From assembly GCF_025602895.1 (NCBI RefSeq), contig NW_026516212.1, forward strand, positions 372,001 to 436,000: 64,000 bases of DNA, in the 5' to 3' direction. Below the pieces are notes generated by a model. It worked only from the letters and a program-made list of their open reading frames with translations. It did not search any database and was not told the DNA's origin. This DNA is from Polychytrium aggregatum (lineage: Eukaryota; Chytridiomycota; Chytridiomycetes; Polychytriales). Position numbers and translations under genes: made by a program. Shown here in pieces: positions 32,532 through 44,729 of this stretch (positions are counted from its first letter, which is position 1; each line of letters begins with the position of its first letter).

Positions 32532-33062
32532 TCAACCTCATTCCAGGAACCCCTCTTCCTCCTCGGTTGAAGCTCGATCCGTCCCCCCATCTCCATCTTC
32601 GCTCACACCCAACTGGCACTCGTTGATGTCGCCCTGTGCGTGTGTATCATTATCTTCCCTCGATTTTCCGCCCTCCTCTCGCTTGTTGGTGTTTGTTGCA
32701 TTGTTAGGAGTGTCTCCAGGTCCTCTTTCCTCCTCGCCCCCTTCTGGGCGAGTGTATCTCAAGGTTCCGGAGTGCAGCCTGGTTGCTGTTGAATCCGAAG
32801 CATATCGTAGCTATCAGCGATTTGCGGGGGCTCCCCTCCCTCACAATTCTTTGTTGTATTTTCCTGATTTTTTGAGGGGGGGGGCGGAGGGCAGTTGGGT
32901 CCTTGAACATCATGTTGCCATCCTATCCAAGCTATGAAATACCATTCCTTTCATCCCAACGGAATCCTTCTATCGTCCCTCCGACGAGTGGTGTGTAGAA
33001 CTTGGCACTAATGGCTGATGCCAAACAGCCTAGAGCATCCGTCCGATGACATTCTTTCCCGA
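32532..33062. other. Convergent 3' region
   Basis: Lies between the stop codons of the secreted protein gene and the FSIP1-like gene. Nothing but probable 3' untranslated sequence is seen, with a run of ten G at 32876. Confidence 0.5.
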
Positions 33063-36026
33063 TCATGAGGTGACTGTGCCAATCTCTTCGCCTCGACTGA
33101 CGCCTCTGGTTGGCGCAGAGGTCGCTGTCTGTGCGTGCTCGTACACTGTATAGATGATATTGCGAATGAGTGTTGGTGAGGAGAAGAAGAATACAGGGAA
33201 GTGAGGGTTTGATTCCATCAGCGTCATTGACCAGCGGGTGGGCAAGGGCTGCTACTATGAGGGCAGTTGCAGACAGCAAGGTTTCCAAACAGTCAGCCAG
33301 GCTGTACTTACCCCAGCGCCGGGTGGGCGACTGCTCGAAGCATGTTTGGTCGGAGGCAACGCATTCGGCAATGAACGAGTACAACTCCTCTTGGGTGATG
33401 GGCTTCAGGTGTCCGTGTCGATTCGGTTAGTGACGAGCCACAGATATGAATGAAGAGCATTCCAAACCGGAGAGAGCGAGAGAGTACGGATGGGACCGAT
33501 CAACGAGGAGTTAGATTATCCTGATTGCGCACCGGCGAGGGGAGCCGGGGCAGAGGGGTGGGGTGTGGGAATTGATGACATCTGCTCTTGCTGGCGGCTG
33601 TGCCGAGCAGTCGCCGTGGCTGTCTGCTGCCGATATTCCATCGCATCCACTTACTCGCGGCTCATGCGTCTTCAAGGCCTCGATATCGCTGTCGATCTTC
33701 TGGATCCGCTCCACGTCGCGCTCGGATGAGATCTTGTCGATTTTGTAGATGCTGACGTCGTTCATGACCTCGTCAACATCTGGGATTCACGACCCAACCG
33801 ACCCGACCGATTGGGACCGACCGGGACCGAGGTGGATCGACGGTGAGATGCCGGCAACGCAGCGATGAGTGGTCTGGCCAAACGAAGAAAAATGGATCCG
33901 TCTTGGCGTGGCGGCTGGTGCGCTGAGATGGCGAGTCGCCATTCATTCGAAGCCGGAGCGGCCCACCCTTCTGTCCAATGCGATGCCCGACAGCGACATT
34001 GTCTCACCACGGATGCTGATGACCGAGCTGTGACCACAGGAAGTCTCGACCCGGAACCCTGGCGACGGCGCTGTGATCTCCGACACGTCCGAGACGGTTG
34101 CCGAGACGCTGGCGTCTGGAGTCATGTACCCGCTCGTCGGAGCTCGGCTCCAGATGATGGACTTGAGGTCCCACTGGATGGACGGAATCAGTTCGGAGAG
34201 ACGGTGGTCAATCTCGATGAGCTTGTCGCGATCCTTGGGCAGTGGCGCAAATCCTGAGGAAAGTGTGGTGGCGGGACGGGTGGGAGTTGCGAGTGCAGCC
34301 GCATGGGACGTCGAGGGCGCCTATGGAGATCGAATACGGTGAGTCTAGCTCTGGCGATGTGGGTATAACCATCGGGGAAACACGTCAAATGGCCAGACAG
34401 CAATTGGTGCGCAACATGAATGGCTGCATGGTCCGGCGGCATCCGAGAGAGATTATATGCGAGTTGTTGTCAGGGGCGTGGAGGCAGGGCGGGTTGACTT
34501 GACAGATGTGGGTGGAAGCCGTGATGATTGGGGAGAACGGCCAAGTAACAATACCGATGATGCATCGTCTGGGAAGTCGTCGTCGTCCTCGTGGTTGTCG
34601 AGGATGGATTCCACCCGAGCACGCTCCTCCTCCGTCATGGCACAGTAGTAGCGGGCCTCTGGTCCGAGCTGAGTGGATATAGAGAGACCGAGTAAGAGCC
34701 AGCCATGGCAGCCAAGCTGAGACCCTGCGCTGCAAATGCGCGACGGCTTGTGCAAGGCGGGCGATCCACACGGGACAGGCGATTCGCATGCTAACATGAC
34801 ATGTACGCTCGACGTGACCGGGGTGGTCCGGGGTGGTCCGGGGTGGCCCTGGGATACTTACCACAATGTTTCTCTGGATAAAGTCGCCGGGTCTGTATCC
34901 CTTGGGCAAGGGCGCCTTGGCTGCAGACAGGTTCTGTTCGGGATGCTCATGGTTCGCCGCGCCGTTCTCGACTGTGCGGATCTTGCCTGGGATGCGGGTG
35001 AGCTTGGCGTTGGTGATAAACGTCTTGATGTCTCGGCTCTGGACGCTGCCAGTCTCGAGCTTGTCCTGAAGGGAAGAGCCGTCGCTGTAGAGCGACTCGG
35101 TGTCCTCGCAGTCGTCGACACAGCCGTCGTCGTCGACCGTCTGGGCTGGTGTTGCCGAGTTCCGTGATGAAACCGAAAGCGACTTTGCCAGCTGAAGCGC
35201 AAAGGGTAGGCACAAAGCAGTCAACCAGCCGGGTGGTGTCGGAGCCGGCGGTTGAATAGCCGAGGGCAGGTCCAGGTTTCAGACGGATGGCAGGCTCGAT
35301 AAATGCAATGGGAAGTGTCTGCGTACCAATGTCTTTTGCTTCAGTATTTCGTCCAGATGCTTGATTTTTGAGAGCCCTTGGCGAATCTTTTCGGCCAGGG
35401 CGTCGTTCTCTGCTTTCTCTGCAGGGCCCTAAATACACATGCCAAGAGCTGAGTCGACCCAGGCAATGCTGCTGCGACACGAGAACGCAGCATGTAGAGA
35501 CCATACCAACTGCTGTTGTAGCGTGGGATCCTGATGAGTGTGGGTTTGTGGCTCCAGCGCCCGGGCAATGTGTTCCTGGTGAGGGAGATCGGCAGCTGTT
35601 CGTCAGAATCCCAGGCGCGGATCTATCGGTGGCATGCCCTCGGATGTCGGCTTGGAGGAGACGCATGCAGATTACCTCGGCTTGTCGCCCATTGCCGCTG
35701 CCGAGTCTGCTGGTTCGTGTTGCTGGACGTCTGTCTTGGACATGGCAAAGTCCCCGGTAGTCATTGATGGCGAGTCCGTCTTCGTCGACATCATCGTCAT
35801 CGGTGTTGTCGCTGTCGCGGTCGTGGCCGTGATGAAGATCGATGTCGTTGTGTATGTCGCTGGCTCCGTGGACGCTGTCGGCGTGATCCTCGTTAAAATA
35901 GCCCCCGGCGCTGGATGTGATGTCGGTCCACGCATCGGCGTCTGGGAGGGGAAGCCGGCTTGGCATCAGTGATGACTGAACCGAAGCAAGCAAAGCCTGA
36001 AGCGGTGTGATTCCGATGCGCTCCAA
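33063..36026 (-). CDS. FSIP1: FSIP1-like (fibrous sheath-interacting protein 1 family) protein, probable flagellar gene
   Basis: Multi-exon gene. Resolved exons include 33779-33655, 33402-33312 and 33145-33063. Blocks that match FSIP1 in order are: DALAEKIRQGLSKIKHLDEI (about 35430-35350); YRPGDFIQRNIV followed after an intron by LGPEARYYCAMTEEERARVE (about 34890-34860 and 34670-34600), equivalent to DFIKRNIELAK...V; DKLIEIDHRLSELIPS (about 34240-34190); VERIQKIDSDIEALKTH; and PITQEELYSFIAECV, equivalent to the LSEEQLKCLLDEC region. The N-terminal exon (from about 36026, MERIGITPLQALLA) is acidic and His/Asp-rich. FSIP1 proteins occur with cilia and flagella, so this fits a zoosporic fungus. 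The first exon and the join near 34560-34260 are not settled. Confidence 0.72.
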
Positions 36027-38552
36027 GAGTCCGGGCGGGGAGCTTCACGAAGGGGAGATTCGACAGGACCTGCTGTCAACACGCAAAGACAAGTCTCACC
36101 ATCGTCGGTTGGCAGGGGCGTCAGACCGCCATCGGATCGACTGTGCACCCGCTGAGGCAGCCCGGTTCATGTGGTGGCGCGAATGCGATCGTGGGATATC
36201 AGAGTCAGATCGAGGCCATCAGAATTCAGTGGCGAGTGCGCCGCGATAGTTATGCGGTGAGCATGGTATAAAATGCGCAACTTGGCTTGGATGAGATCGG
36301 TGTTGGCGAGACTGGCGAGGATACCATGATCGTAATCATGGATGTTTGTGTTGATCCAACCGCGGCGGAGCTTACCCGGATGGCCGACGGCGCTGGACTG
36401 GGCTGTTGGCTTCTGCTGCAGAAGGGATCGAGTGCTCATGAGACTCTCGAACCAACGACGACTGTCTGCAGGCAACTGTCATGAACCATGACGGCCGATC
36501 CAGGTGCGACGCGACAGCGCAGCAGACAAACGAACCTCTCGAACCGCGAATCCCGATTCATGACCACTGGGAGGAATCCCGGAGACACGGGGCACTCTTG
36601 ATGGGTGGGGTACTCGGAAGGAGTTCAGTCGGGCGGACCAGTGGATTGAAGAAAAGGACAGGCAGCTCGCGCTCGGCCTGGATCTGAATCCTCAGGGCCG
36701 TGGCGCGCGGTTCGTCCAGGGTTCGGCAAAGGTGTTCTTGGTCGGATTGGCCAGGAGCCCGCTTTCTCCGACGCCGACGATCCGACTGACACAGCACATG
36801 CCGGCATATCCCGTGCGGACGGGTGGTGTGCTCATGAGAGCCCGGGAGAACGGCAGCTCTGCGCTGGCATTGACGCTCATGTGCAACAGGGTGGCCCTGT
36901 CTGCGCATCCATATTCTTTGCAGGCCGGTCTCTGCCTCTGGCCATGACGACGCTGCCGCGATGCACTCTGGGTCTGTCCAACCTACGCTACTCCTGCTCT
37001 GCATCTTGTGACCCTGTCCAACGCAGGACAGAGCGCACGCGAGGACGGCATGCAGCACTTTGCAAGCGCTTGCAGGCATCGTCTCGCTGAATTGGGGGCT
37101 GGTCTGGTCGGCTGACAGCGAAGCGCAAGGATGGGTCGCATATGGGGGGAAGCCAAAGGAGCGTCCCAGTGAGTCGATGCCAACGCATGGCCCCACGTGG
37201 ATGGATGACCGGAGGCTGGGCTATCAGCGACAAGGGGGCACGCCTGGTCACCAGACGCCGCCCTTCGAGAGTTGGAGCAAAGTCGGGTGGGGTTGTTCCC
37301 GTGGAGTGGGGGGGGGTGGGATGCTGGGCCTCGGATGCCCAGGCGCCTCGGTCAAGTTTGCAGCGAGGCAATCCGCGCAAATCTGAGGATGGGAAGGCCG
37401 AGGGCGAGTATCCGACTTGTGCTGGACGAAGCCACCACGGCAGATACTGACTTGGACGAAGCCAGCGCCGTCGACACGGGGACGTGGCCGCAATCTTGCT
37501 TGGCGTCGAAAGAGCGCACAACCAAGGCCTGTGTGCCATGGAACAGCGACACGATGAAAAAATAGGACGTGACCCCTGTGCAGTGGCTGTGTTCGGCTCG
37601 GGACCTGGTCAGCAGGACAATTTCGACACAGAATGAGTCACGTGTGTGCCGACAGTCTGGTGCAGCCTCGTCTGAACGATGCCATTTTGGGACTGCTCGC
37701 TAGCCAATCAACAGCGTTGCTTCCCACACGTGCTCTGGCCCGATTTGGCATTCGCTTGCCGTCCCGCTCCGTCCCGCTCCGTTCAGGGACCCCTCCGCCC
37801 CGGTTTCTCCCGGCCCCGAACCTCTCATATCCTCATTCTCCCTCACCATGACCCGTTCTGAGAACTGCCTTTCGGACACCCCAGTTCCGACCGCCGTTGG
37901 GCGGCACCGTGAACTCCTGGGGCAATCCTCGGCCGTTCTAACTAGTCCAGGATTAGGTCAAACCCGCGGTGGTCACTGCTCCACCAGCCAGTTTAACCTC
38001 AGAGTCGCAAACAGAATGCGGTATGATATGCCGTGTTCAGTAAAAACGCAAGTGATAACAAACCCGAAATGATAATAATCAAGATAATGTCCCATGGGGG
38101 CGAGGATATCTGGAGGGAATGAGCGATGCGGTTAGTTGAAGCGTCGCCTTCGAGCTCTCTCAGATGATGCTCAATCGTCATGAAGGAGCTTACTTGGATT
38201 TGGATGGCTTCCTGCATTCGAGATATATTCAAGATAGTGAAAGAGGAAGCGTTAAAGTTAATAACATTAGAGGCATATTCATGATGCGGCTCATCCTCAA
38301 TATGCATGCGTTTAACGGCACCTATGTCATCGATCGGCTCACGGGCCCGTCGAGGAAGTTAGGATAGAGAGGGCCTGAGGGGAGTATTGACTTGAGCCTG
38401 ACGACGGAAGCGGGCAGGAAGCGGTGGTCGGGGGGATATTTATATTCCAAACCTTCCGACTTGACCTGTCATTACACTGATATGGTCACTATGGGTCAAG
38501 TTCGGACAAACTCCCTTCGTCATCAAGCAGCCTCAAGCACTTTTTGGCCCAA
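36027..38552. other. Mixed region without a confirmed gene
   Basis: On the minus strand a short ATG frame (36475 to about 36377, MPADSRRWFESLMSTRSLLQ) ends at a GTAAGC donor and could be the first exon of an unresolved gene or an upstream exon of the FSIP1-like gene. A second codon-like stretch at 36886-36692 (ELPFSRALMSTPPVRTGYAG) has no recognised family. From about 38000 rightwards the DNA turns AT-rich, which marks the edge of the transposon block. Confidence 0.35.
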
Positions 38553-41500
38553 CTACCTGCGACATTTGCATCGACTTGTCAAATCGGAGGATCTTGCTCG
38601 ATAATATAAAAGCCACCTGGAATAGTTGGTATGAGTATCAGCCTGACTTTGCCTCTCCATCCACTCTCCAATTGCAGCAAAGCTGTACCCACCGCCTTCC
38701 ATCTCGAAGTATCCGACAGTAGAAACGATGGCATCGGCTGGAACAAAGATATGATTCGTTGACTCCATGCTGTCGAGGTGGAAGGTAGCGCACTCGTTGC
38801 ATGGGCGGTATCCTGAACTGTCATCTCCATATCTGATGTTGATCTTTGGAATCACACAGTATGCCCAGTTTGTTGTTTCTCCATCAAAGGAGTGGCTGAT
38901 GAAATATTGGACTTGATAGAAGCGGACAGAAGAATATGGGTGATTGCTTGCTGATGCATCGGGCATATTGGTCCAAACCTGTAGATTCAGAATGCATTAG
39001 CTCATATGAGGCTTCGCTATCGCGCGCTGCCGAATGCCTTACCTTCACAACAGAGTTCATCCGATGATGTGCCGTGCTCATCCGATGTGATTGAGATATG
39101 ACATGTAGTTCCCCCGCGTCCATCTTGGTGTGTTTGGAGCAAGTGTCCGAATTCTGATCCCAAAGTGAATGGACATATTGCAAGGCTTCACGATAGCCGT
39201 ATGAGGAATTGGCAGAAATCGTCCTGGCATAAGCGCTCTTTAGCTTCGCGACTTGTTCAGAGGGTAGCTTCAGCTTTTGCTGCTGGCCAGACAAGGTTCC
39301 GCGGCTATCTTGATTCGAGGTCCGTCCATTGTTTGCAAAGGAAGATGGCCATATCCCGGGATCTCCGCCCAACCTGGATGTTCCTCTCAAAGTCAAGTTC
39401 GGAGCAATGCTTGGACCGCTCAAAGAGCTTTGGAGGACGAGCCGATTGGCCATATTGTCCACTGGATGGACCTTTGATCGCCCGATGAGCTTCAGCCAAC
39501 CACAGGTTCTTTCCATTTCAAACTGCCACTGATATACTAGGGGTCCAAACAATCGGATGCACCTGGGTAAGTGTTGGAGCTGATGCACGTAGGTTTTCAT
39601 CAAACGAAGTCCAGACAGGTCTGGAGCTCTGTCTGGAGGAGGTTCAAGTGACTCTGGGAGATTTGCGATTGATCTGGTGAATACATTCCGAGTATACGTG
39701 GTTAGATATTGAGAATCAATGAGCTGCCCAACATCCTCAAGTGAAGGGACTGCTGTCTCGTGCTACTTGCTCTGTGTAGTACTCCTGGAACCTCTGAAGA
39801 TTTGTTTCGATCTGATTGCATTGAGCAACATTCAACTGGGGAAGCAGCATCAATCGAAGGGCATAGACAAAGCGCCTCCATCCCAATCTAGGCACAATAG
39901 CATCACTGTTAGGATCAATTCGAATCAAGTATCTCATCGACCGTAGGACGGGCCCCGGTTCGAGCAGGGTACAATATCAAGAGCTTACAAGTGCTCTGGT
40001 GGAAAGCCTGCCGCACTGAGCAGAGGGAGGGAGTACATGATAATCCAATTCTTCCATTCTTCGGTTTTGAAGGTTTTGTATGAGACAGGGTCCCGACAAG
40101 AGGCGCCAAAGCCTGTTGGAATCTGAATTCTGCCTTCGCTGATCCACCTTCCGATCTTTTTCAGGCACTTGGACGTGATCTTTTGGTCCAAACTTGAGGA
40201 TGAGGGAGCCTTCCGCGTTCCATTCCAAATCTCCATCATGAGTGGACCGATGTTCGAGATCACATGCATCAGATCGAGAGGAAGACAGAAGCTGAGCTCG
40301 ATGGACTCAAGTTGAGTTACACCTGGTCGCCCCACGATCCCTGATCAACATAGTTGATGTTAACATCGGAGTCGAAAACATCACCTGACTGGTCTCATTA
40401 ACGTACCGTTTCGGGGCATGCCGTCTTGATCGATGGCCTCCCATATTCTGTTCAGACTCGCTTCGGTGCGGTATGGACTGGGAGTGTCACGTTCATAGAA
40501 GCACATGGCACCCCCTGCCCTCGTGGCCGTTATTTCGCAGAGTCGACAGCCCTTCGTAGCGGTGTGCCTAGAAAATTTACCGAATTTGTTGGATCCAGGC
40601 ATGTCACTCTGACAGTACAGCAAGTGACCTCGGAGAGTGAAAGAACGTTCCACGCCATTTTGGTCGACCCTTATCGCCTCAACACCTGGGAGAGTGGCAT
40701 TGCTTCGTCAGACAGAGTACTCTCGCGAGGATTATGTGGAGTGACCAAGTGATCCACACCAGAGGAGGCGTACGCACCGGTCTCAAGTCTCTTCATATCT
40801 TCGAAAAACGGCTTCAAAAATGTATCAAAGTCTCGAGGCGATCGTGGACCTGGCGTAAGCAAGACCGTAATGAGATTTTCCTTTTTGTAGCGCAGAGCAG
40901 GTGGAAGATTGAAGTTGATCAAGATGAAGCCCCACGATTGATGGCTTTGCCTACACCAGATACAAAGGTCAGCTGTGGTTATAATCTGATTTTGAAACAG
41001 AGAGCGGGCGTACCTCTGATTGATATTGAAGCCATCAAAATGCAGCCCGAGAGCAACGTCGGTGGGCTGCTGGAACATTGAGCGACTACGAAGGTGCTGG
41101 TAATATTCGGCATCGAAAATGTCGCTCATGACGCCTGAAGATTCAGATTTGGTGAGTTCAGAGCACCATATAGCAATATAGTATTGGGAAAGAATACGGG
41201 TGGAAAGTACCTGGTTCGCTCGCTCTGTTTGCTCTGTACATCATCAACTCTGCCATAGTTGGATTTCGGTAGAGTGTCTGAAGTATCTGAACAAAATCGA
41301 AATACTTGTAGGTCTGAATCGGCCTCAGTTGTGGTTGAATGCCGCCATTCAGAAGTTTTTCGTTCACCGTCGCATAAGCATCCTCTCCACAAAACGTGCA
41401 TATTCGACTCTGGTTATCATTGATGTCGAATCCCATGCAGCTGTTTGGGCAGCAGGGAAGCCTCTGAAGATACTCGTTCCACTCGCAACAAATGATCTTT

Positions 41501-42760
41501 TGGATCTTGTACAGACTGGGTGCAGCTGGTAATGACAATCCTTGGAATTTGTTGCAATGATTAAGGACAGATTTGATGGCTTTGTCGGTAACATTGCACT
41601 CGGTCAACACCTTGACCAGCTGCGAATAGAAGGGCGGGATATCTGGGGGAAAGCCGCGGGTGAATACATCAATTCGGATGCTACATCGGATTGCTATCTG
41701 TCCTTTGAATTTGACTCACCATCTGATATGCGGGGCTCTTCGTCACCAGTTTCTTCATCATCTTCATTCATTTCAAGCAGTCGAAAGTGGCCGAGGAAGC
41801 TATCCGGATACTGTCCTGGAAGGTGAACCGTGGCATTTATATGAGTCAACCGGACTCTGAAGCAAGACCAGGAAGATTCGACGATACGATCAGGCCGGGT
41901 GACGTTGATATCTCACCCGAAATGTCATCGAATTCTCTCGGTGAGCTTGAAGTGGTGTCTTCTGAGTCTATCGAAGAGTCTTCAGAGTCTTCGTAGTACA
42001 TGGACGCTTCTTCAGAGTCCCGCGATGCCCACATGCTTGGCGACCACGAAGGGCAGCGTTCAAATTGAGCTGGAGCAGGGCCTTCGTTGTCTTGGGTGCA
42101 TTGCTGAATAGATGCTCCTGTTTGGATATCCATGCTCTCGTGCTCAAATGCGCGGGGTGAGCCTTTGGGCCAGGCCAAGGATGAAGAAACAAAGTCGGAC
42201 AAATCGAGAGTGTATTGGTCATTTCGTAGTGAGCTCTGGCAGCGTCCAAGCACAGATCACTGATTATTGCTCAAGACTGAAACCGTGACGCACACAAAAA
42301 TTTAGCGAGAATGTGATATCAGGTGCTCAGTCTTACCCAATGAAGGTCGCTGCGATGTTATCCCATGTGGTCGCAGTTCATCTACCACCAACACTGGGGG
42401 ATGAAATGTCGGCGAAGTTCGCAAATTGGGGTTATTTTCGCATATGCTTGTAATAGGACGGTGAGGGAACGAAGAAAGATGGCCAGCTGTGTTTTCTTGA
42501 GGATCTTTGAGCGAGTACATGTGAACAGGGGGGACTCCAGGTGGAAAGCCATAGCGATAGAAGTGGTCGTAGTAGGTCGTTCTGGAGACAATCCTGAAGC
42601 CTTGCGAATCGGTGCTACACTTGCGACAACGACAGATGGATCTGTTCTTGGGAAGCCCATCGTGAGCCCTATTTATCGAGGATGGTACCCTGGTCGATGA
42701 TATTGGATATGGAGTATGCCTTGGGTGATCGTGCCCAGATGGTTGAGCGGCTGAACTCAT
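38553..42760 (-). mobile_element. tnp2-type (CACTA/Plavaka-like) DNA transposon, multi-exon transposase
   Basis: At least eight exons on the minus strand, read by successive open blocks. The N-terminus (from 42760, MSSAAQPSG) has a metal-binding-like CRCRKCSTDSQGF motif. An acidic Ser/Glu/Asp stretch follows. Next come CCPNSCMGFDIND...CTFCGED and PTMAELMMYRANRA. The tnp2 core is next: MSDIFDAEYYQHL, then DVALGLHFDGFNINQRY, then SWGFILINFNLPPALRYKKE and PGPRSPRDFDTFLKPFFEDM. Later blocks are KGCRLCEITATRAG, CLPLDLMHVISNIGPLMMEI, then IRLFGPLVYQWQFEMERTCG and a C-terminal domain to 38553. This order is that of fungal tnp2/Plavaka transposases (cut-and-paste, DDE/RNase H fold). No frame-breaking stop was found in the conserved blocks. 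Terminal inverted repeats and target duplication were not located. The block is AT-richer than its flanks, suggesting a different origin. Confidence 0.8.
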
Positions 42761-44729
42761 GATTAGAGTCGGATGAGAAGGTCGAGGGGAGAAAGGATCA
42801 AGAGGAGATTGACGAAGCAACTGGGGGCGGAAATGCCCGGTTTTTGTCCAAGTCCGAAGGCTCTGATGACCCATGAACACAGATGAGTCAGGAAAGCAGC
42901 CGGGGGTCATGGACAGTGAACGAGTCGCGGAAGACAGTGAAAAGCCGGGATGACTCGGATGCCATGTCACGTGAACGGACGCATTCCATTGGCCGAGGGC
43001 TCCACGGGATGTGGCAGTGCGGGTTCGGGGACACCCAGGGAGCCAGCAACCTGGACGAACAAGGAGAAATGCGGGTGACCTGAGCCAGTCGCGGTCGCTT
43101 CAGTGGCCAGACGCGACCCCCAAAGCGAAACAAAACGCGAGAAGACGTGTTTTTCCTTGTTCGGCTGAGTCCGGTGGGGGATTTGCGAGGGAAGCATTGG
43201 CTAACGCGTAATTTACACGTCAGCTTTTTTTTCATAGTGCGAGGGGCGGCCACGCGAGCACGACGGCGACAAAGCCGAGACACCGACAGAGCAGGCGCGT
43301 GAACCGGGGCAGCAAGCAAGGACAGCGCGTGGGAAGCGCCAAAGACGACGCAAACGGCGCTCGGACAGGATAAGTCCGGGGGGAGGACAAAGCGGCAGCG
43401 GATTGCGAATGCGAATGTGAATGCGAATGTGAATGTGGATGGCGGTGTGGATTGCAATGTGGATTGCAATGTGGACTTGGATGCGGATTGCGAGCGCCCT
43501 TGGATTGCAAATCGCAGCAGCAAGTCGGGTGGCGCTCGCCGAGATGGCGACAGCGCGGCGCCTTGTGTGTGGCTGTGTGATAATGTGCGCGCACCGCCAC
43601 AAGGCCCGTGCGCGCACAGACGGCAGACGACTCCGTGTGACGCTGCTGCGCACAGTCACCGCTGTGTCGTGACGCTGTGTCTCTGTTGGCGGGGTGTGTT
43701 TGTGTGCGTGGTGCGCCAGTGTGCTCTTGCTGCTGCGGTTGCGACTGTGCCTGTGGCGGCGGACGGTGCCTCTGTGTGGGTGTACATCCCCTCGGCATGT
43801 CGCACCACCCACCGAGTGTGTCATCAGCAGCACCACCCACAGCGACAGCAGCACCACCCACAGCGACAGCAGCACCGCCAACACCCACAGCGACAACAGC
43901 GACAACAGCGGCAACACGCGCGCCCGGACACCCGCCCGCGGCCGCTCTGTGTTTGGCGTCACTTGACTTTTTTCTTCCCTCGCCTTCAGCGCCGCCCTTC
44001 ACCCTGCGCTTCGCTTCTTTGCCCCCACGCCGTCTGGCCTTCGTCCTGATTCACCCTCTCCATCGGCGGGTCTTTCGGCTTCTGAATCACCCTCCCCCGG
44101 CGCCGTTCTTCGTCTTCTGATCCGCTCTATCGCCGGCCTTCGCCGATCGCTGCTCCCCATCGCCGCTCACCTTTGGGCTCTGTTCTCCATTGCTCCCCTC
44201 CAGGCCTGCCTGCCTCTGCAACGCCCCCGCCAGCACACACGTCTCTGTTGTGGCTGCATCAAATCCTATTTTACACCTCTCGGTAGGTCCCTTCCGTCTA
44301 TTTATAGGCTCTTCTTCAGGACTCATACACACTCTTTTTCTTGGCCACCTGCCTGCTCGTCAGCTGCTGGCTCACGCATCGCCTTTGCTGGCCTCGAGTC
44401 AATATCATCAGCCCGTTTCCCCCCTTCGCCACTCGCCACTCATCCACCCGCTGTCCTGCTGGTGCGTCGGCTCTCCCCGCTGCACCTCTGGCCCCGTTGA
44501 CTCACGGGTCCATCCCTCTCTCTCTCGAACATTCGCTCTCTTCCTCTCTGTCGCAGGCTCCCTCGTTCTCCGCAGCCGAGGTATTTGTCGCTCTCTCATT
44601 GTCCAGACCCCACCCGGCTTGCCATCGTCGTCCGCCCAGCACGATGCATCTTTCGTGCGTCCCTGGCCCCCGTCGCCCGGTGACACTCCTCCTCCTTCGC
44701 ATCGTTAAATCTCTTCCTTCTCCCAGCCC
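42761..44729. other. Region between the transposon and the areA-like gene
   Basis: GC-rich and repetitive. GCGAATGTGAAT / GTGGATTGCAAT hexamer repeats occur at about 43405-43495, and 18-bp CAGCACCACCCACAGCGA repeats at about 43827-43905. The right part (44100-44729) is pyrimidine-rich and is probably the promoter and leader of the downstream gene. A TATTTATAG element lies near 44298. No gene supported. Confidence 0.5.
43827..43905. repeat. 18-bp tandem repeat
   Basis: About four diverging copies of the unit CAGCACCACCCACAGCGA. Confidence 0.8.

Noticed and set aside
43213-44049. Several 150-250-codon frames on both strands
   Set aside because: They follow hexamer and 18-bp repeats and lack any domain.
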